A stretch of DNA of 64,000 bases from Rhodotorula mucilaginosa. Its lineage: Eukaryota > Basidiomycota > Microbotryomycetes > Sporidiobolales > Sporidiobolaceae. Made by a program: the position numbers and the translations under genes. This document shows positions 23,478 through 37,800 of the stretch, piece by piece. The notes beneath the pieces are model-generated. The model made no database searches, was not told the origin of the DNA, and saw only the letters and a list, made by a program, of their open reading frames with translations. Numbering within the stretch: position 1 is the stretch's first letter; each line of letters begins with the position of its first letter. The stretch is from the NCBI GenBank assembly GCA_034406715.1, contig CP137875.1, positions 434,001 to 498,000 of the forward strand, written 5' to 3'.

Positions 23478-24783
23478 TCACAATCCGGCGGTCTCTGCTT
23501 TTCCTAATCCTCCTTCGTCCTCCGCGGCCGCGACGAAGCTGTCGAATTGCGGCACTTCCTCCGTTTTCACCTCTTCCTCCTTGACAGTGACAACCTCGAG
23601 CCCGAGATCGTCGGGGCTGTAGTACCGGGTCGACTCTGGCAAGGCCAGCGGTGCGGGCGGACACGATCGCAGCTTTGCCACCTCGACGCCAAAGCTCCGA
23701 TACAGCTCGAGCTTGACGGGCAGCTGCATGAGTTTTGGGGTCAGCATTAATTGCGCAATACGAGTCGCCAACAAGTACATACAGGGTAAGCGGCGACCCG
23801 TCCGGACGTTGACGGCAGGACGTAGAAATAGGTTGGGCGACCTGCCGATGTGTGCGCCAGAGCGAAGGCTTGCAGCCCGATGGCTGCCTTTACCGGTGCA
23901 GGCTTTCTCGACTTCTTCTCCGTTGAAGAGGGCGCCGTTGCCGTAGGCGTATGCGGCACCTCCGGCGTCCCAGCGAGTTTGGCGAAGAAATGCGCCACCG
24001 TATCTCCCACCTTCATGCCGATGAAGGCGACAATGCTGCAGACTCGAGAGGGTCAGCTTGACTGGTCTCCAAAGCGCTAGAGGAGTGCATGTTCTCACCG
24101 TGGTCGATACTTGATGACCTTTTGGAGGAAGAGCGGGACCGCAGCTTCCAGCTCTGCCTTTGTAAGCTCCGAGGCCTGTCCAGAGACGACTGTCAGCGCA
24201 CATACCGCCATGTAACACACGAGCATAATCCAGCCGTACCTCTCTTGTCGGTCGCGGGATCAGGTTCGTAATTCCGATATTGTAATCTTCAGGGAACGTC
24301 CGGCTCGCGCTCGGCACAAGGACAGTCGGCGTGAGTCCCGCGGCGTGCACCGCTTTATAGAAGTGATTGTGAGGCGACGCATCTGCTCGCGAGGAAAACG
24401 CGAGTCAAAGGCCCTCCTAAGCTCGAACCAGAGGACTGTCAGACGGCCTTACAGTGAAGTTGGGTTTCCGCCGTGCGTATACCCGGATTCTCGCCGCAGA
24501 ATAGGACGTCCAGATCCTCTCGGATCCGATCCGTCAAGGGATCGCTGCCCAAGTCGGCATAGTCGCCCTTGGCCCGGCGTCGCTTCTTCGGTGGCACTGC
24601 GCCGAGAGGGGTCGACTCCTCCGTTTTGGGCAGCGCCGGGCTGGTGACGTCTCCGGTGGCGGCTTCTTCGACCTTGTAAGAGTCTTTGCGAGCGCGCTTG
24701 CTCGGCCTCGAGTAGCTGGCGAGCGAGATGTGCGGGATTTCGGCAGATGTGGCGCTGCTGCGAGTGCGGCGTGTGAAGGACAT
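23478..24783 (-). CDS. Mug/TDG family DNA glycosylase (copy 2)
   Basis: Second member of the tandem pair and same family as its downstream neighbour. The start MSFTRRTRSSATSAEIPHIS (24781-24783) opens a basic, disordered N-terminus (KKRRRAKGD). The catalytic motif is LDVLFCGENPGIRTAETQL; Asn is kept, but GINPG has become GENPG. NHFYKAVHAAGLTPT, IGITNLIPRPTREASELT, LFLQKVIKYRPRIVAFIGMK and TYFYVLPSTSGRVAAYP align with copy 1 block by block. The C-terminus is acidic (VVTVKEEEVKTEE). About four introns in positions similar to copy 1. Sequence divergence between the copies is large, so the duplication is old and the two probably differ in substrate range. Confidence 0.9.
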
Positions 24784-25136
24784 CTCGCCTGTGAAGGAGA
24801 AGCTGGAAAGGCCACGGCCGGCTCTGTGCTGTGCGGTTGGACCGGGGTGCCTCTTTGATGGAAAGGCGGAAGGCCGTAGCGTCTCGAGAGAAGAGGAACA
24901 AGATCCGACAAGAGTCGAGGAGAAATTGCAACCTCTCGCAAAGCATGAGTCTAACGCGTTACGCAAACAAACGGCTACAGGCGATGGAGGGATCAGCCGC
25001 GGAGAGAACAGATCTATGTATGTAGGAAAGATTTGGACAGAGGGATACGACATGGGTTGAGGAGGAGGAGAGGGACAAAAGCAATCTTGTACAGGTTGTG
25101 CGCGCGTAGAGGCAGATTACAAGGAAAGGTGCAAGC
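24784..25136. other. Intergenic region
   Basis: 353 bases between the start of glycosylase copy 2 and the stop of the next minus-strand gene. Nothing was recognised. Confidence 0.5.
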
Positions 25137-26870
25137 TCAGTCACGTTGCGCATCGCGAGCCGAGTCGGGGTGTCGCTCATCTTTGCCGTCGCGATCGGGT
25201 AGTGCAGCGTCGTCTCGCTCCTCCTCGTGCGAATCGCCATCATCTTCCTGCGAATCGACGCTCGTAGCCGCCTCTTCCTTGTGCGCCACACCGGCATCAA
25301 TCTTGACCATCGACGAGCTCGCTTCCCTCAACCCGGGTCGATTCGGCTTTGATCTCGTGACCGGACCTTTGCCGAGCGGGTCCTGGTCGACGGAAGAAGA
25401 AGAGCCAGTCGCGCCCGATTCGAGAGACGCGGTTCTTCGGATAGCGGGGAGGACGTCCAGAGTTGTCGAGACGGTCGAGGTCGAGGCGGAAGACGAGCCG
25501 GCGACGTCATCATCGGCGACGGCGGTACCGCTCGGGTTGGTGGTTAGGGGCGGTCGCTGCAGGTTGCCGCCACGCGTGAATGCGCCCAAGATGGAAGAAC
25601 GGCCCGTCGTAGTCCGTGCGACGGGAGGTGGTCGAGGTGGATAGGCGGCAGCGCCGTCAGCGTTATTGTCGACGGCCTCCTCCCCGCGCGCACGGTCTTG
25701 TTGACTTTGGACATGTGTATCCCCAGACTCTGCTGCATTGTTCCTCGCAGCTCGAGACGCAGCTTCGTACTCGGCCGCAGTCGGGAGAGTCTCGAGTGGA
25801 TCGGCGTCCGCCGCGCCGGAAGCCGCCGCTTCGGCGCGGATCCGCTCCGCCTCTTCGGCCGCCGACCCGTCGCCGACATCGTACATCGGCAATCCGCCGT
25901 CAACAAAGTATCGCGGCAACTCGTCGCGGACGAGTCCGGGAGTCCGAGCCGGACCGGTTCCATTTCCGTCCGCGCCAGCGACAAGGTCGACGTCCCACAT
26001 GTCGTCCTGGTCCCTCTCGCCGATCCGTGCACCCCCTTCTCCGACCGTAGCTCCGACCGTTTGCCGACCTCGTCTTCGCCGTCGTCGTCCGTGCGGACCA
26101 AACTCGGTCGCAAAGATGTAGGATGGAGGTTCCTCTCGCGGAATGCGTGGGGGAGGACCGCGGATGTGAATCCCGAAGCGGTTGATGTGCAGGCCTTTTG
26201 CAGGGAGGAAGTAGGAGCGCCATGTCGGTGGATAGTATCGACGGATATAGAAAAATCTGCATGCGTTAATATGAGGCGTAAGCCGCAGGCCTCGGCATTC
26301 GATCCCTTCCGAAGGGAACTGACCGTGCCGTGCTGATTCCGATCAGCAAACCGACAAGGACAACGATAGAGACCTGTGATCGGTAAACACCGTCAGTATG
26401 CAGCTGGACAGCCAACCGCGTTTATGCGGTCCAAAGGCCGAGGGGGGTTTCAAGATCGGGCAGCCTCACCCAGGTGACCCTGTCATGCGGCAGCAGTATT
26501 CGGTCAGACCACAACTCTAGACCTTACAGCCCCCCGATTGGACTCACCAATTGGTCGAAAAATTGCCGCCCCAGACATTTCCGAACCATCCGCCGTTATT
26601 GGAATACTGAGAGCTGGTGGGAAAGGCGCAGAATCAGCACGCGGACCGGGACAGGGGCGCAAAAGGGGACGAGACTGACCTCGTACTGCTAGGCGCGGAC
26701 GAAGTAGCGGTCGTCGAAGCCTGTTGCTGCAGGAGCGCGGTTCCGGCCGAGATCGTCGACGCTAGCGAAGCGTTGATGTCGCCTCTCCGGCGCAAGTACG
26801 GCGTCGGATCGGGTGTCTTGAGAGCAGCGGCAGCAGCACTCGCATGAGCTACCGTAGGGGCGGGCGGCAT
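25137..26870 (-). CDS. Single-span membrane protein of unknown function
   Basis: I do not recognise this gene. Spliced minus-strand exons give an Ala/Pro/Ser-rich N-terminal part (PTPYLRRRGDINASLASTIS), then SQYSNNGGWFGNVWGGNFS. One hydrophobic helix follows (VSIVVLVGLLIGISTA), then a basic, aromatic segment (RFFYIRRYYPPTWRSYFLPA, GLHINRFGIHIRGPPPRIP). The rest is a long acidic, disordered tail with YFVDGGLPMYDVGDG, ending HPDSARDAQRD. The positive-inside rule would put the long tail in the cytosol. At least three introns. The lowest secure start is the ATG at 26870. The frame is open further upstream to an acceptor near 27035, so the true first exon is probably higher (a candidate ATG lies near 27271). 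Confidence 0.7.
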
Positions 26871-27429
26871 GGTGCCCGCGAGTGCTGGAACTTGAGCAGG
26901 GTTTTCGAAGTGTGCCGATTGCGGCGTGAAAGTGTCCGAAACGGACGGTGGGGTGGAGAAGTTCAGCTCCAATGGCCTCCGAAGTCGCGCAGGCGGTTGG
27001 AGCGGCTTCTGAGCCTCGCTGTGAGTGTCCTCAGCCTGTCAAACACGGGCAGGAGACGGTGCACGACGTGGGTCGACCTTTGAGAGGAATTAGCGGTGAT
27101 GCCGGCGATCGGCGCCAATTCGCAGCAAGAGCTTCCAATTAATAATGAGCACCTTGTAATTCGAATAACCCTCTTCGATTAATCAAAGCCCACGCGGAAC
27201 AGGGGGCAGTACAAGAAGCCCTTCTCCTCGAAAACGGGCGTAGACTACGAGAGCGAAAATACAAGAGCGCATATCAGACTGTACTGTCTCACTGCTCTTA
27301 CCCTCTCCAGCCCCCAGCGAGGAAAGAGGCCACCGATCACGCCGACGCGGCGGCCGCTTCTTCGTTCGCGCCTCGCCATCGTCCTCCGAGCCAAGGCAAA
27401 CCAAGAAGAGCCTGAAACGAGTGCTAGAA
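26871..27429. other. Divergent region upstream of PAN3 and the membrane-protein gene
   Basis: 559 bases between the secure starts of two outward-facing genes. The left part (26871 to about 27035) probably encodes the N-terminus of the minus-strand gene (ELNFSTPPSVSDTFTPQSA). The rest has an AT-rich patch at 27120-27190 and no other gene. Confidence 0.4.
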
Positions 27430-30400
27430 ATGCCAGGTCCAGGCTCGGCAGCGATTGCCATCGTCCGACCGACCGGCGACGCGACTCCGACTCGCTCTCC
27501 GCCCACCAAACCAGCGACGGCACCACCTGCAGCGGGAGGGGGAGGGAGCGCGTCGCGCCAGCTGTGCCGAAACCAACAGATCTACGGCAAGTGCGCGTAC
27601 CAGGACAGCGGGTGTCAGTTCTCGCATGACCCGCCCGGAGCGCGATCCCCGGCGAAACCAGCAGCACCTCAAGTCCCACCGTCAGTTCTCTCACTCCTGC
27701 ATTCCAGTCAGACTGCCTCGGGTCTTTATATGCTGACCTGCCTTTTCTGCCCATACGTAGCTCGGGCGCGTCCACCCCTCTGTCGGTTGCAGCCGTTTCC
27801 GCAGCCGAATTCGTCCCAGGCGGATCGGCCAGTGCCAGCGCGAGCAGAGCCGGATCGCCGAGAGTCGCAGCGGGCACTCTGACCCCGGGTGGAAACTCGA
27901 CCATCGCAGCTCAGGCTGCGGAATTCGTCCCGCGCAAAGGCGGAGCATCCACGTGCGTTCCCAAATCAAAACCCTCGTGCCTCCCGCTCCTGCCACTGTC
28001 TGACCCTTTGTCGCTCCTGTGGTCTCTCAGACCGGTTCTTTCGGAGGGCGCCCCCGTATTCACACCGCAAGGTCTCCAGGAGCAGTTGAGCGCGCAGCCA
28101 GAGGCGGGACCGAGCAATGGGTACCAGCAGCAGCAGCAAGACGTCGAAGGTCTCGCAGAGTACTATCAGCAGGCGCTCGAGATGGTGAGTGGTCGACGAG
28201 TGGAAACGTCCAATGCGATACTGATTCCTCTGTCAATCGCAATGTAGAACCCTGCCGACTACGCTCGTCAGCAAGGCTCGGCGGATCCGTACGGCTTCAA
28301 CCACGCGCTCGCACCACCTGGACCGGGAGGTGGAATGCCGGCTCTGCCAGGCTCCCATGCATCTGCAGCAGCGGTGGCGGCTGCCGAAGCCGCGTACTAC
28401 AACAATGGCATGCAGGGAGTCCACCCGTCCGCCTTGGGTCACTTTGTGCGCCAACCGGTACGTAGCGCTTCTCCTGCCCTCTTTCTGATCGCACCAGGAA
28501 GACTGAGTCTGAATTCTCTGCTATGCAGCTACAATATCACCTCTACCACCCGCTGCCGTCGACCAACCCGCGGCATCTCTCGTCGACGTTGCCCTCTCGC
28601 ACGGGTTCCCACTCGCCGACGACGTCCTTCTTCCTCCCTCCCGCACTGCACATCTCGCTCACCCAAAAGTCTGAAGCGACTCAAGCGACGCCGGTAGTCG
28701 ATCTCAAACTGCCGGAGGAAGTCGGAGGCTATACGGGTCTCGTGCCGCTCGACAAACCGCCGAGCGAAGGCACTTCGGGTGCGGGTGCGAGCGGAGTCGG
28801 CTGGGCTGGCTACCGAGGCTGGCTTTACAAAGCGTGGAAGGAGGGAGAAGGGCGATGCTACGTCTTGCGACGGATCGAAGGTGAGCCAAACTGTCCGGTT
28901 CGGGACCGAACAACCACTGACTCTCCACACCCGTGAACTACTCAGGCTTCCGGCTGCAGCATGAAGCAGCAATAGCGGCTGTCGAAAAGTGGACCCGTGT
29001 CCGGCATCCGGGTCTGGTCGGCGTCCGCGAGGCATTCACGACTCGAGCCTTCGGGGACCAATGTGAGGAAGGGGTCTTGTCACGCCCAATGGCGAGTCCT
29101 GGTACAAAGACTCACTGGATCGCATATTCCACTACGCAGCGATCGTCTTTGTCTACGACTTCCACCCCTGTTCGCAGACGCTTTACGAAGCGCATCTCTC
29201 TCCGTCCGCCTCGCTTCCGCCGAACCCGTGGTCGACACCCCTCAGCCACCACCATCCCGCGGCAGCTGGAACCGCCGCGACCGGATATGGGCGAAGACCT
29301 GTCGCTCCGCTCGGTGGTGCTGGCGGTCCTGGCGTCGGAACCGGAGGAGGAGTAATTTCGACGGGCGGCGGCGGGACGAGTCCGGCATTGCCGGAACGAG
29401 TTCTCTGGAGCTACGTCGTCCAGATCGCATCGGCGCTCAAGTGCGTGCACAATAGCGGGTTGGCGATGAGAACGATCGACGTCAATCGCGTGCTGGTGAC
29501 GGGCAAGAACCGCGTGCGGCTCGGCGGTGCTGGTGTCCTCGACTGCTTGACGTGGGATGGAGGTCAAGCCATTCCGGCTCACCAGGTAGGACATTCGTTC
29601 TTTTTGCGCATACGAGGTTCGAGTGGGGAAGAAACGAGAGACGCACAAGAAACTGATCAAGTTTTGTTTCAAATTCCCACCACCCCGTGCAGCAAGACGA
29701 CCTCCTCGCTTTCGGCAAGCTCATCATCGCGCTTGCGTGCGGTTCGACCCAGGCCGTGCACAACCTGCCCAAGAGCGTCGATCACATCTCGCGGATGTAC
29801 TCGCCCGACTTGAAGAACGTGGTCCTGTACCTGTTGTCCAAGCCCGGTCCGCGCAAGACGATCGAGGAGGTGTTGGCATTGATGGGTCCGCGGGTCGTCG
29901 ACGAGTTGAACTCGAGCCTTGTGTAAGCGCGGGATGATGAGATCGTTCTCCTCTTTCTGGCCGGCGCTCGCACCTCTTGCTGACGACTCATTCTGACTGG
30001 CGCAGCGCGGAGGACACGCTGGAGCACGAGTTGATGCGCGAGCTGGAGAACGGGCGCTTGGTGCGCCTGCTGACAAAGTTTGGCTTTATCAACGAGCGAC
30101 CCGAGTAAGTCTCGTGTCGCAAAAACGCGTCCTGCGATCCAGATTCTGATCAAACCCCCCTGCTTCCTCTCCAGGTTTGACCACGACCCGCGATGGGCCG
30201 AGACGGGCGACCGGTACTTGATCAAGCTGTTCCGCGACTACGTTTTCCACCAGGTGGACGAGACGGGCCGGCCTGTCACCGACTTGAGCCACGTCTTGAC
30301 CGCGCTCAACAAGGCGAGTCCCTACGGCTGCGGCAAACAGGTCCAGCGTCTTCTGCTGGTTGGCATCGAGACTGATGCATGTCGGGTCTTGTCATTTGCA

Positions 30401-30613
30401 GTTGGACGCCGGCATCGACGAGAAGATTATGCTCGTCTCGCGCGACGAGCAGAGCTGCCTGATTGTTTCTTATCGCGAGGTGCGTCTCCTTCCGTCTCGA
30501 ACCGATTCCTCGTGATAGCAAAGGGTCGACTCATGCTTTCCTCTATGTGTGCGGCGCAGATCAAGAACTGTATCGAGAGCGCTTTCGCCGACTTGTCGAG
30601 AAACACTTCGTGA
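27430..30613 (+). CDS. PAN3: PAN2-PAN3 deadenylase regulatory subunit Pan3
   Basis: Pan3 dimers bind poly(A)-binding protein and recruit the Pan2 nuclease to start mRNA tail shortening in the cytoplasm. The start [16 protein letters not shown] at 27430 is followed by a CCCH zinc finger ([21 protein letters not shown]-x8-C-x6-C-x3-H). A disordered Pro/Ser/Ala-rich part contains AAEFVPG- and AAEFVPRKG-type PAM2-like motifs. The pseudokinase domain comprises [73 protein letters not shown] and [15 protein letters not shown]. The coiled coil and knob domain follow ([34 protein letters not shown]), ending ADLSRNTS. The pseudokinase lacks a proper HRD, as expected for Pan3. Around ten introns. Confidence 0.96.
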
Positions 30614-31043
30614 TTCTCGGGGGGCTTTCTGTATCGGCATTCGGAGTAGCTTGCCCCGCTGTCCAGTTGCAAACGTCTTACAAAACATCAACACCGGTTA
30701 TCGAAGCTGTCAGCATTGGTCAGCAGAGACCGGGAGCTGCATGTTACTGAAAGGCAACGCAAGGCCATGTCGACTCCGCATGAAAAAGTTTGCAGATTCG
30801 CCGACATCGATCTCGAGAGATGGGCCGCTCTGAGCGTGCTGGACAAAATTCTCGTCGCCGTGAGACCCCCCTTTGTGTACGAGTGAAGGTACGGATGTCC
30901 CTGCGAGTGCATCACGCGTCGACCGGTGTTCTCGGCTTTGCTCGGAACGCGAGGGCGAAACCGGAGTGAAATCAGCTGGCCGCGTCTCGTTCTCGCTCTC
31001 CTCTTCTCCCTCGTATTCACCCACTCCGAGTACTAAAATCAAA
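30614..31043. promoter_or_regulatory. Upstream region of GAPDH
   Basis: 430 bases between the PAN3 stop and the proposed first coding bases of GAPDH. It includes the PAN3 3' flank and presumably the GAPDH promoter. The start context TCAAAATG at the right end is purine-rich. No other gene was seen. Confidence 0.5.
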
Positions 31044-32919
<1,876 letters not shown>

Positions 32920-33187
32920 ATCGCTCGGTACCCCAGTGTCCCCGCCTTCCATTGATGTTGCAGCTTGATGTTTCTCTGCTGTGCAAAAATTGAAAAATAC
33001 GCAGTTCTGCCTCCCACCTTTCTCGGTGTTCCTTGCTTTCCTCTGTCTTCCCGGGAGCGAGTGAGAGAACTCCAGAAAAGCATAGTGGCCCGGACAGGCT
33101 CACGGAGAGCGAGAATCATGGTCGCCGAGATCTGGGAAAGCCAATCGAGGCGTTGACATCTTCAGATTCGCCACTGTCCACTGCACA
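32920..33187. other. Short intergenic region
   Basis: GAPDH 3' flank and promoter of the next plus-strand gene; nothing else was seen. Confidence 0.5.
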
Positions 33188-34531
33188 ATGCGCTCTACAA
33201 GCTTGCTGAGGCAAGCAGCAACACAAGCGACGTCACCCGACGCCTACGCCAAGTCCCTCGCGTACGCGACGGATCTCGTCCGCCGGACCGACCACGAGGC
33301 GATCTTTGCGTCGCATTTCTACCCGGGCGACGTGCGACCGGCGTACCTCGCGCTGCGGGCTCTGAATGCAGAGCTCGCTGGGTTGCCGGATCAGGTGTCG
33401 AATCAGCTGGTCGGGCGGATGCGGTTCCAGTGGTGGAAGGATGCGATCAAGGGACTCTACGACGTCAGTTCCCTCGATCTGATATGACAGCCAGAGACCT
33501 TGCTATGCCTGCTGTTTAGTGACGACCGAGAACTGACGCCTGTGCTGTGTGCAGGGCAAGCCGCCACCTCATCCGCTCATGACCTTGCTCTCGTCGCTCC
33601 CTCAACGACCTTTCCTCTCGGCGTACCACTTCAACCGGCTCATCTCGACCCGCGAATCGAATTTCCTCAACCCGACCTTCCATACGTTGCAAGACCTGGC
33701 CGACTATAGCGCCGGAACTCAGGCGTCGCTGCTGTACCTCCTGCTGCAAGCTACCGCCGCTTCTTCTTCTTCTTCGAGTGGCGCAGCTGCATCATCAGCA
33801 TCAATAGGCGGAGGAGGAGCGGGTCTCCGGCATTCGACTCCCTTCCAGCATCAGGGAGGAGAGCACGAAGGTGCTGTCGATGGAGTCACGACAAACGGAG
33901 GAGGAGGAGGGACGGCGCTCAAAGAGGCGGACGATTTGACGCTCGATCATGCGGCGAGTCACCTCGCCGTGGCGGTCACGATCGCGACCCTGCTCCGCTC
34001 CATACCGCATCATGCTAGTCGACGTACCAGCGTCATACCGCTCGACGTCGGTGCGTCGTCTTCTTCCGGCCCCTTTCTGTGACGCGACAACTGAAACAAG
34101 TACTGACTGATTGTACCTCATTACAGCCTCGAAGCACCAACTGCAGGAGGAAGCCCTCTTCCGGAAGGGACCCGAAGCAGAAGGGTTGCAAGATGCCGTG
34201 GCCCAACTCGCCGGAATCGCGCAGGCCGAGCTCCGGACGGCGCGGGAATGCTTTGACGGCACGACCGGACTCCCGAAGCGCGCCGTGCCCGTCTTTCTCG
34301 CCGCCGTCAGTCCGCCAATTCCCCTCAGAGCACCGTTCTCTCTGTTTGTGTGTGTGCTGACATTGCCTCGAGGCCGATGGAAACGTCCCCCCTCAGACCC
34401 CGGCGAGGTCGTACCTGGACCGGCTCGCCTCGCCGAAAGTCGACTACAACCCGTTCGACGTGACGCTCGCGAAGCGGTACTGGAAGCTGCCGTTCCAGGT
34501 GTGGGGCGATGCGAGGAACAGTCGGTTCTGA
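33188..34531 (+). CDS. Mitochondrial complex I assembly factor, NDUFAF6 type (phytoene/squalene synthase fold)
   Basis: NDUFAF6 homologues are mitochondrial matrix proteins with the prenyl-synthase fold that help assemble NADH dehydrogenase. The start MRSTSLLRQAATQATSPDAY has the basic, Ser/Thr/Ala-rich character of a mitochondrial presequence. Then SLAYATDLVRRTDHEAIFAS, YLALRALNAELAGLPDQV and RMRFQWWKDAIKGLYD give the fold's first helices. YHFNRLISTRESNFLNP and LQDLADYSAGTQASLLYLLL follow the family. The catalytic DxxxD pairs of true phytoene synthases are not evident. A Ser/Gly-rich insert (about residues 175-225) is not conserved. It ends YWKLPFQVWGDARNSRF at 34531. About three introns. 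Confidence 0.88.
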
Positions 34532-34805
34532 TTAATCATAGAGCTCGTCGACGCAATGAAGAACAACGCATTGCCGAGGTCTTCTGCAGCTGGCAAAGAC
34601 CCGTTGGACTGGCAAGGTGTTGGATCCGGACTCGACGCGCGGGACAAACATGAAAGCATGAACAGTTTGCAGTGCATTATGTGTGCTCGAATCTGACCCG
34701 GGTCTAGAGGGGGAAAAGGAGAGAAAGTTTTCTTTCTCTCGCCGGGAATTGGTCGCTCACATTTTGGGCAGCTCGTCGGGTCAAGTTCTTGCTGGCAGTC
34801 ACACG
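34532..34805. other. Short intergenic region
   Basis: 3' flank of the NDUFAF6-like gene and upstream region of the Cid1-like gene; no gene was seen. Confidence 0.5.
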
Positions 34806-37800
34806 ATGGCGGTATCTCGGGAGGCGTCGCGGTCGCGGTCACGGTCACGGAGGCGATCCGGGCAGAGTGCGCACCGTGGCAGTCCCACCCGGACCAGCGT
34901 GGCTATGGACGACGACGAGCAGCAACGCCGACTCGACGTCGACTCGGCGTCCCCGTCGCCCGTAGCGTCGACTTCGGCGGCCGCGCACGCAGAACACGAG
35001 CAGCTTGGTCGAGCCCATTACGCGCAGCACCCGCACCAGCCGCACGCGCAGCAGCAGCAACATCAGCACCAACATCCTCCTCCTCCTCCTCCGCCGCTGT
35101 GGAAGGACGGCGTGTCGTACGCCCACGCGCCAGATCTCACACACTACCTCGAATCGACATTCGTACCCTCAGTCGTGCCCCAGCCGGACGAGTATCATGC
35201 AAAGGACCAGGCGAGGCAGTACCTCGAGAAGCTCGCAGATCAGGTCTCGCCAGGCGCAAAGCTCTTGCCCTTTGGGTCAGTCCATGCTCTTCCAGTTACC
35301 ACTCAGCGGTGAATGCGTCGATGTGGTGCAGGACCGGGCGGGTGCGCAGTGGATTCGTAGGCTGACGATTTCCGTTTTCCCTCGTGTGCAGATCCATGGC
35401 GAACGGTTTCGCTCTCAAGAATTCGGGTACGCCAACACTCGTTATGTACAGGAGCGATATAGGCGCTGAACAAAGTACGCCCAACCCGCAGACATGGACT
35501 TGTGCTGCTTCCTCGCCAAGGATGCGCCCGTCCGGGATCCGTCAGAACTGGTCGAATTGCTCGGGCGCTTGATAGAGCAAGGTGCGTCTCTTCGGCGGAA
35601 GCGTGTCCAATGACGGACTCAAATGCTCGAAGAAAAGCGCCTGCTGACAAGAAGTTTGCAAACACCAGAAACCAACTACTACGTCAAGATGCTTCCTCGC
35701 GCGCGAATACCGATCATCAAGCTCACGTTGCCACCGACTCCGGACGTGCCGATGGGGATGGCGTGCGACATCGGGTTCGAGAACCGATTAGCGCTCGAAA
35801 ACACACGGTTACTGCTCACCTATGCGATGATCGACTCGCGCTTGCGGACTCTCGTACTCTTCCGTACGTCTGCGCCCCCTATTCCTCTCTCACTTGAGCT
35901 GGCTCCTGTGCTAACACATCTCGTGCTGTGAGCAGTTAAGGTCTGGACGAAGCGAAGAAAGATCAACAACCCGTATCGAGGGACGTTGAGCTCTTACGGA
36001 TACGTCCTGCTCGTGATACACTTTCTCGTTCACGTCAAGCAGCCGCCTCTGTTACCGTCAGTCTCTGGCTCTCGGGTTGTCCCGCGTGTACGGAACGCTG
36101 ATCGAGGGCTTGCCGTCGCAGGAATCTGCAACGCCTCTCGACTCCCGATGGACCCGCCGTCGAGGAAACGATTTTCGCAGGGCACGACATTTCCTTCTTC
36201 GATGACCTCGACGCGCTGCCCTCCTTGTTCCAGACGACGAACCCCGAATCGTCCGGCGAGCTCTTGATCGACTTTTTCCGGTACTTCTCCAAGGACTTCA
36301 ACTATGCCCATTCGGTCGTCAGCATCCGGAGTGACAAGGGCGTGCTGCCAAAGGTCCAGAAGGGGTGGCATACCGATTTCGAATTCGATCCGGAGCTTAC
36401 TGTGCGGGATCAGCACAAGCTCTGCATAGAGGTGAGCTTGCCCCCGCGCTGTCGGATTCGTTTCTCTTCGCCCAGCACGGGACTGAAATAAACGACGAGG
36501 ACTGCGCGCAGGACCCTTTCCAATTAGACTACAATGTCGCTCGGACGGTGACGAAGGATGGACTGTATACTGTGAGTCGTCCTCAGTCCTTTCCCATACG
36601 TCCTTCTTCTGATGGCCAACATTCACGCCGTTTGCAGATCCGCGGCGAGTTTATGCGCGCCTTCCGCATCCTCACGACTCCGACACGATCACCCGAAGGT
36701 ATCGGCGCCGTCATCAACTCGCTCTGCGAAGAGCGGGAAGACTACCTCCTCATCCACCCGGCCGATGACCCCGCCGCGCAGCATTACAACCACCGACTGT
36801 ACCCTGGAACGCCCGCGCACCCGCAGCGCTCGCCGCGGAGACGCTCTGCGCCGTCGCCTCGCATGGGACCGACCGCGTACGGACAAGGCTTGCACCACCA
36901 GCAGCCGCCGCATCTCGCGCAGTCTCCGGTCCTTGGCAGGGAGCACCCGTTCTGGAGTGCCATGAACGGTGGTTCACACGGAATTCCGAACGGTGACGGT
37001 GTCGGTCGGTCGACGAACGGAGAGGTGGTCGAACAGAGTGCCGGTGGTGGTGGTGGTGGTGGTGGTGGCGGCGGCGGCGGAAGGAGCGGAGCGTTGGCGG
37101 AGCCGTTCCATCCTGGCAGTTCGGCCAACTCGCAGTCGCATCTTGGCAGGCCGCCACATCCAGCAGCAGCGGCGGCGAGCGATTACACTTACGGTGTCCG
37201 ACCGCCGATTCAGCATGTGTCTACACCTCCGACCGTTGCTGGATCGCCTCCGCTCGCTCCGGCTTCGATTGACGGCACAAGCACTTCGTCGCGCGAGCGA
37301 CGGCAATCTTGGGATGGGACGTCGGCTGGCGCGGCGGCGGCGGCGGCAGGCAAGGCGACCAGCGGTGCGGCTCTCAGCGGAGGCTACGACTTGCATCGGT
37401 TCTTCCAGAACCCGCAGCAGCAGCCTTCGTCCTCGTCAGTCAGCGAAGTCGGCGGACCAACCTCGAGCACGATGACATCGACCGCTTCGACTGGAGCGGC
37501 CCTGAACGGTCGCGGTCCGGTCTCTCTGACGGCTCCGTCCAGTCCGGACATGATCTCGCAGTCGGCGTACTTTGCTGGACACCCGTCCGGTCAGTACTCG
37601 CATGCCTACGCGGGTCGGTCGCAGTACCGCTACGGCGCAGCGGCGGGAGGTCACTCGGGCCCTTATCCCGGCGCATCGCACGTCGGTCCTCGACTCGCAA
37701 CTTCCGTGCCCCGGAACCCGCATACGGCACATCACGCCTACACGAACCCGTACGCTTCTGCGGCGGTACCGTACCCGTTGTCGGCCTCTGCAGCGGCGCC

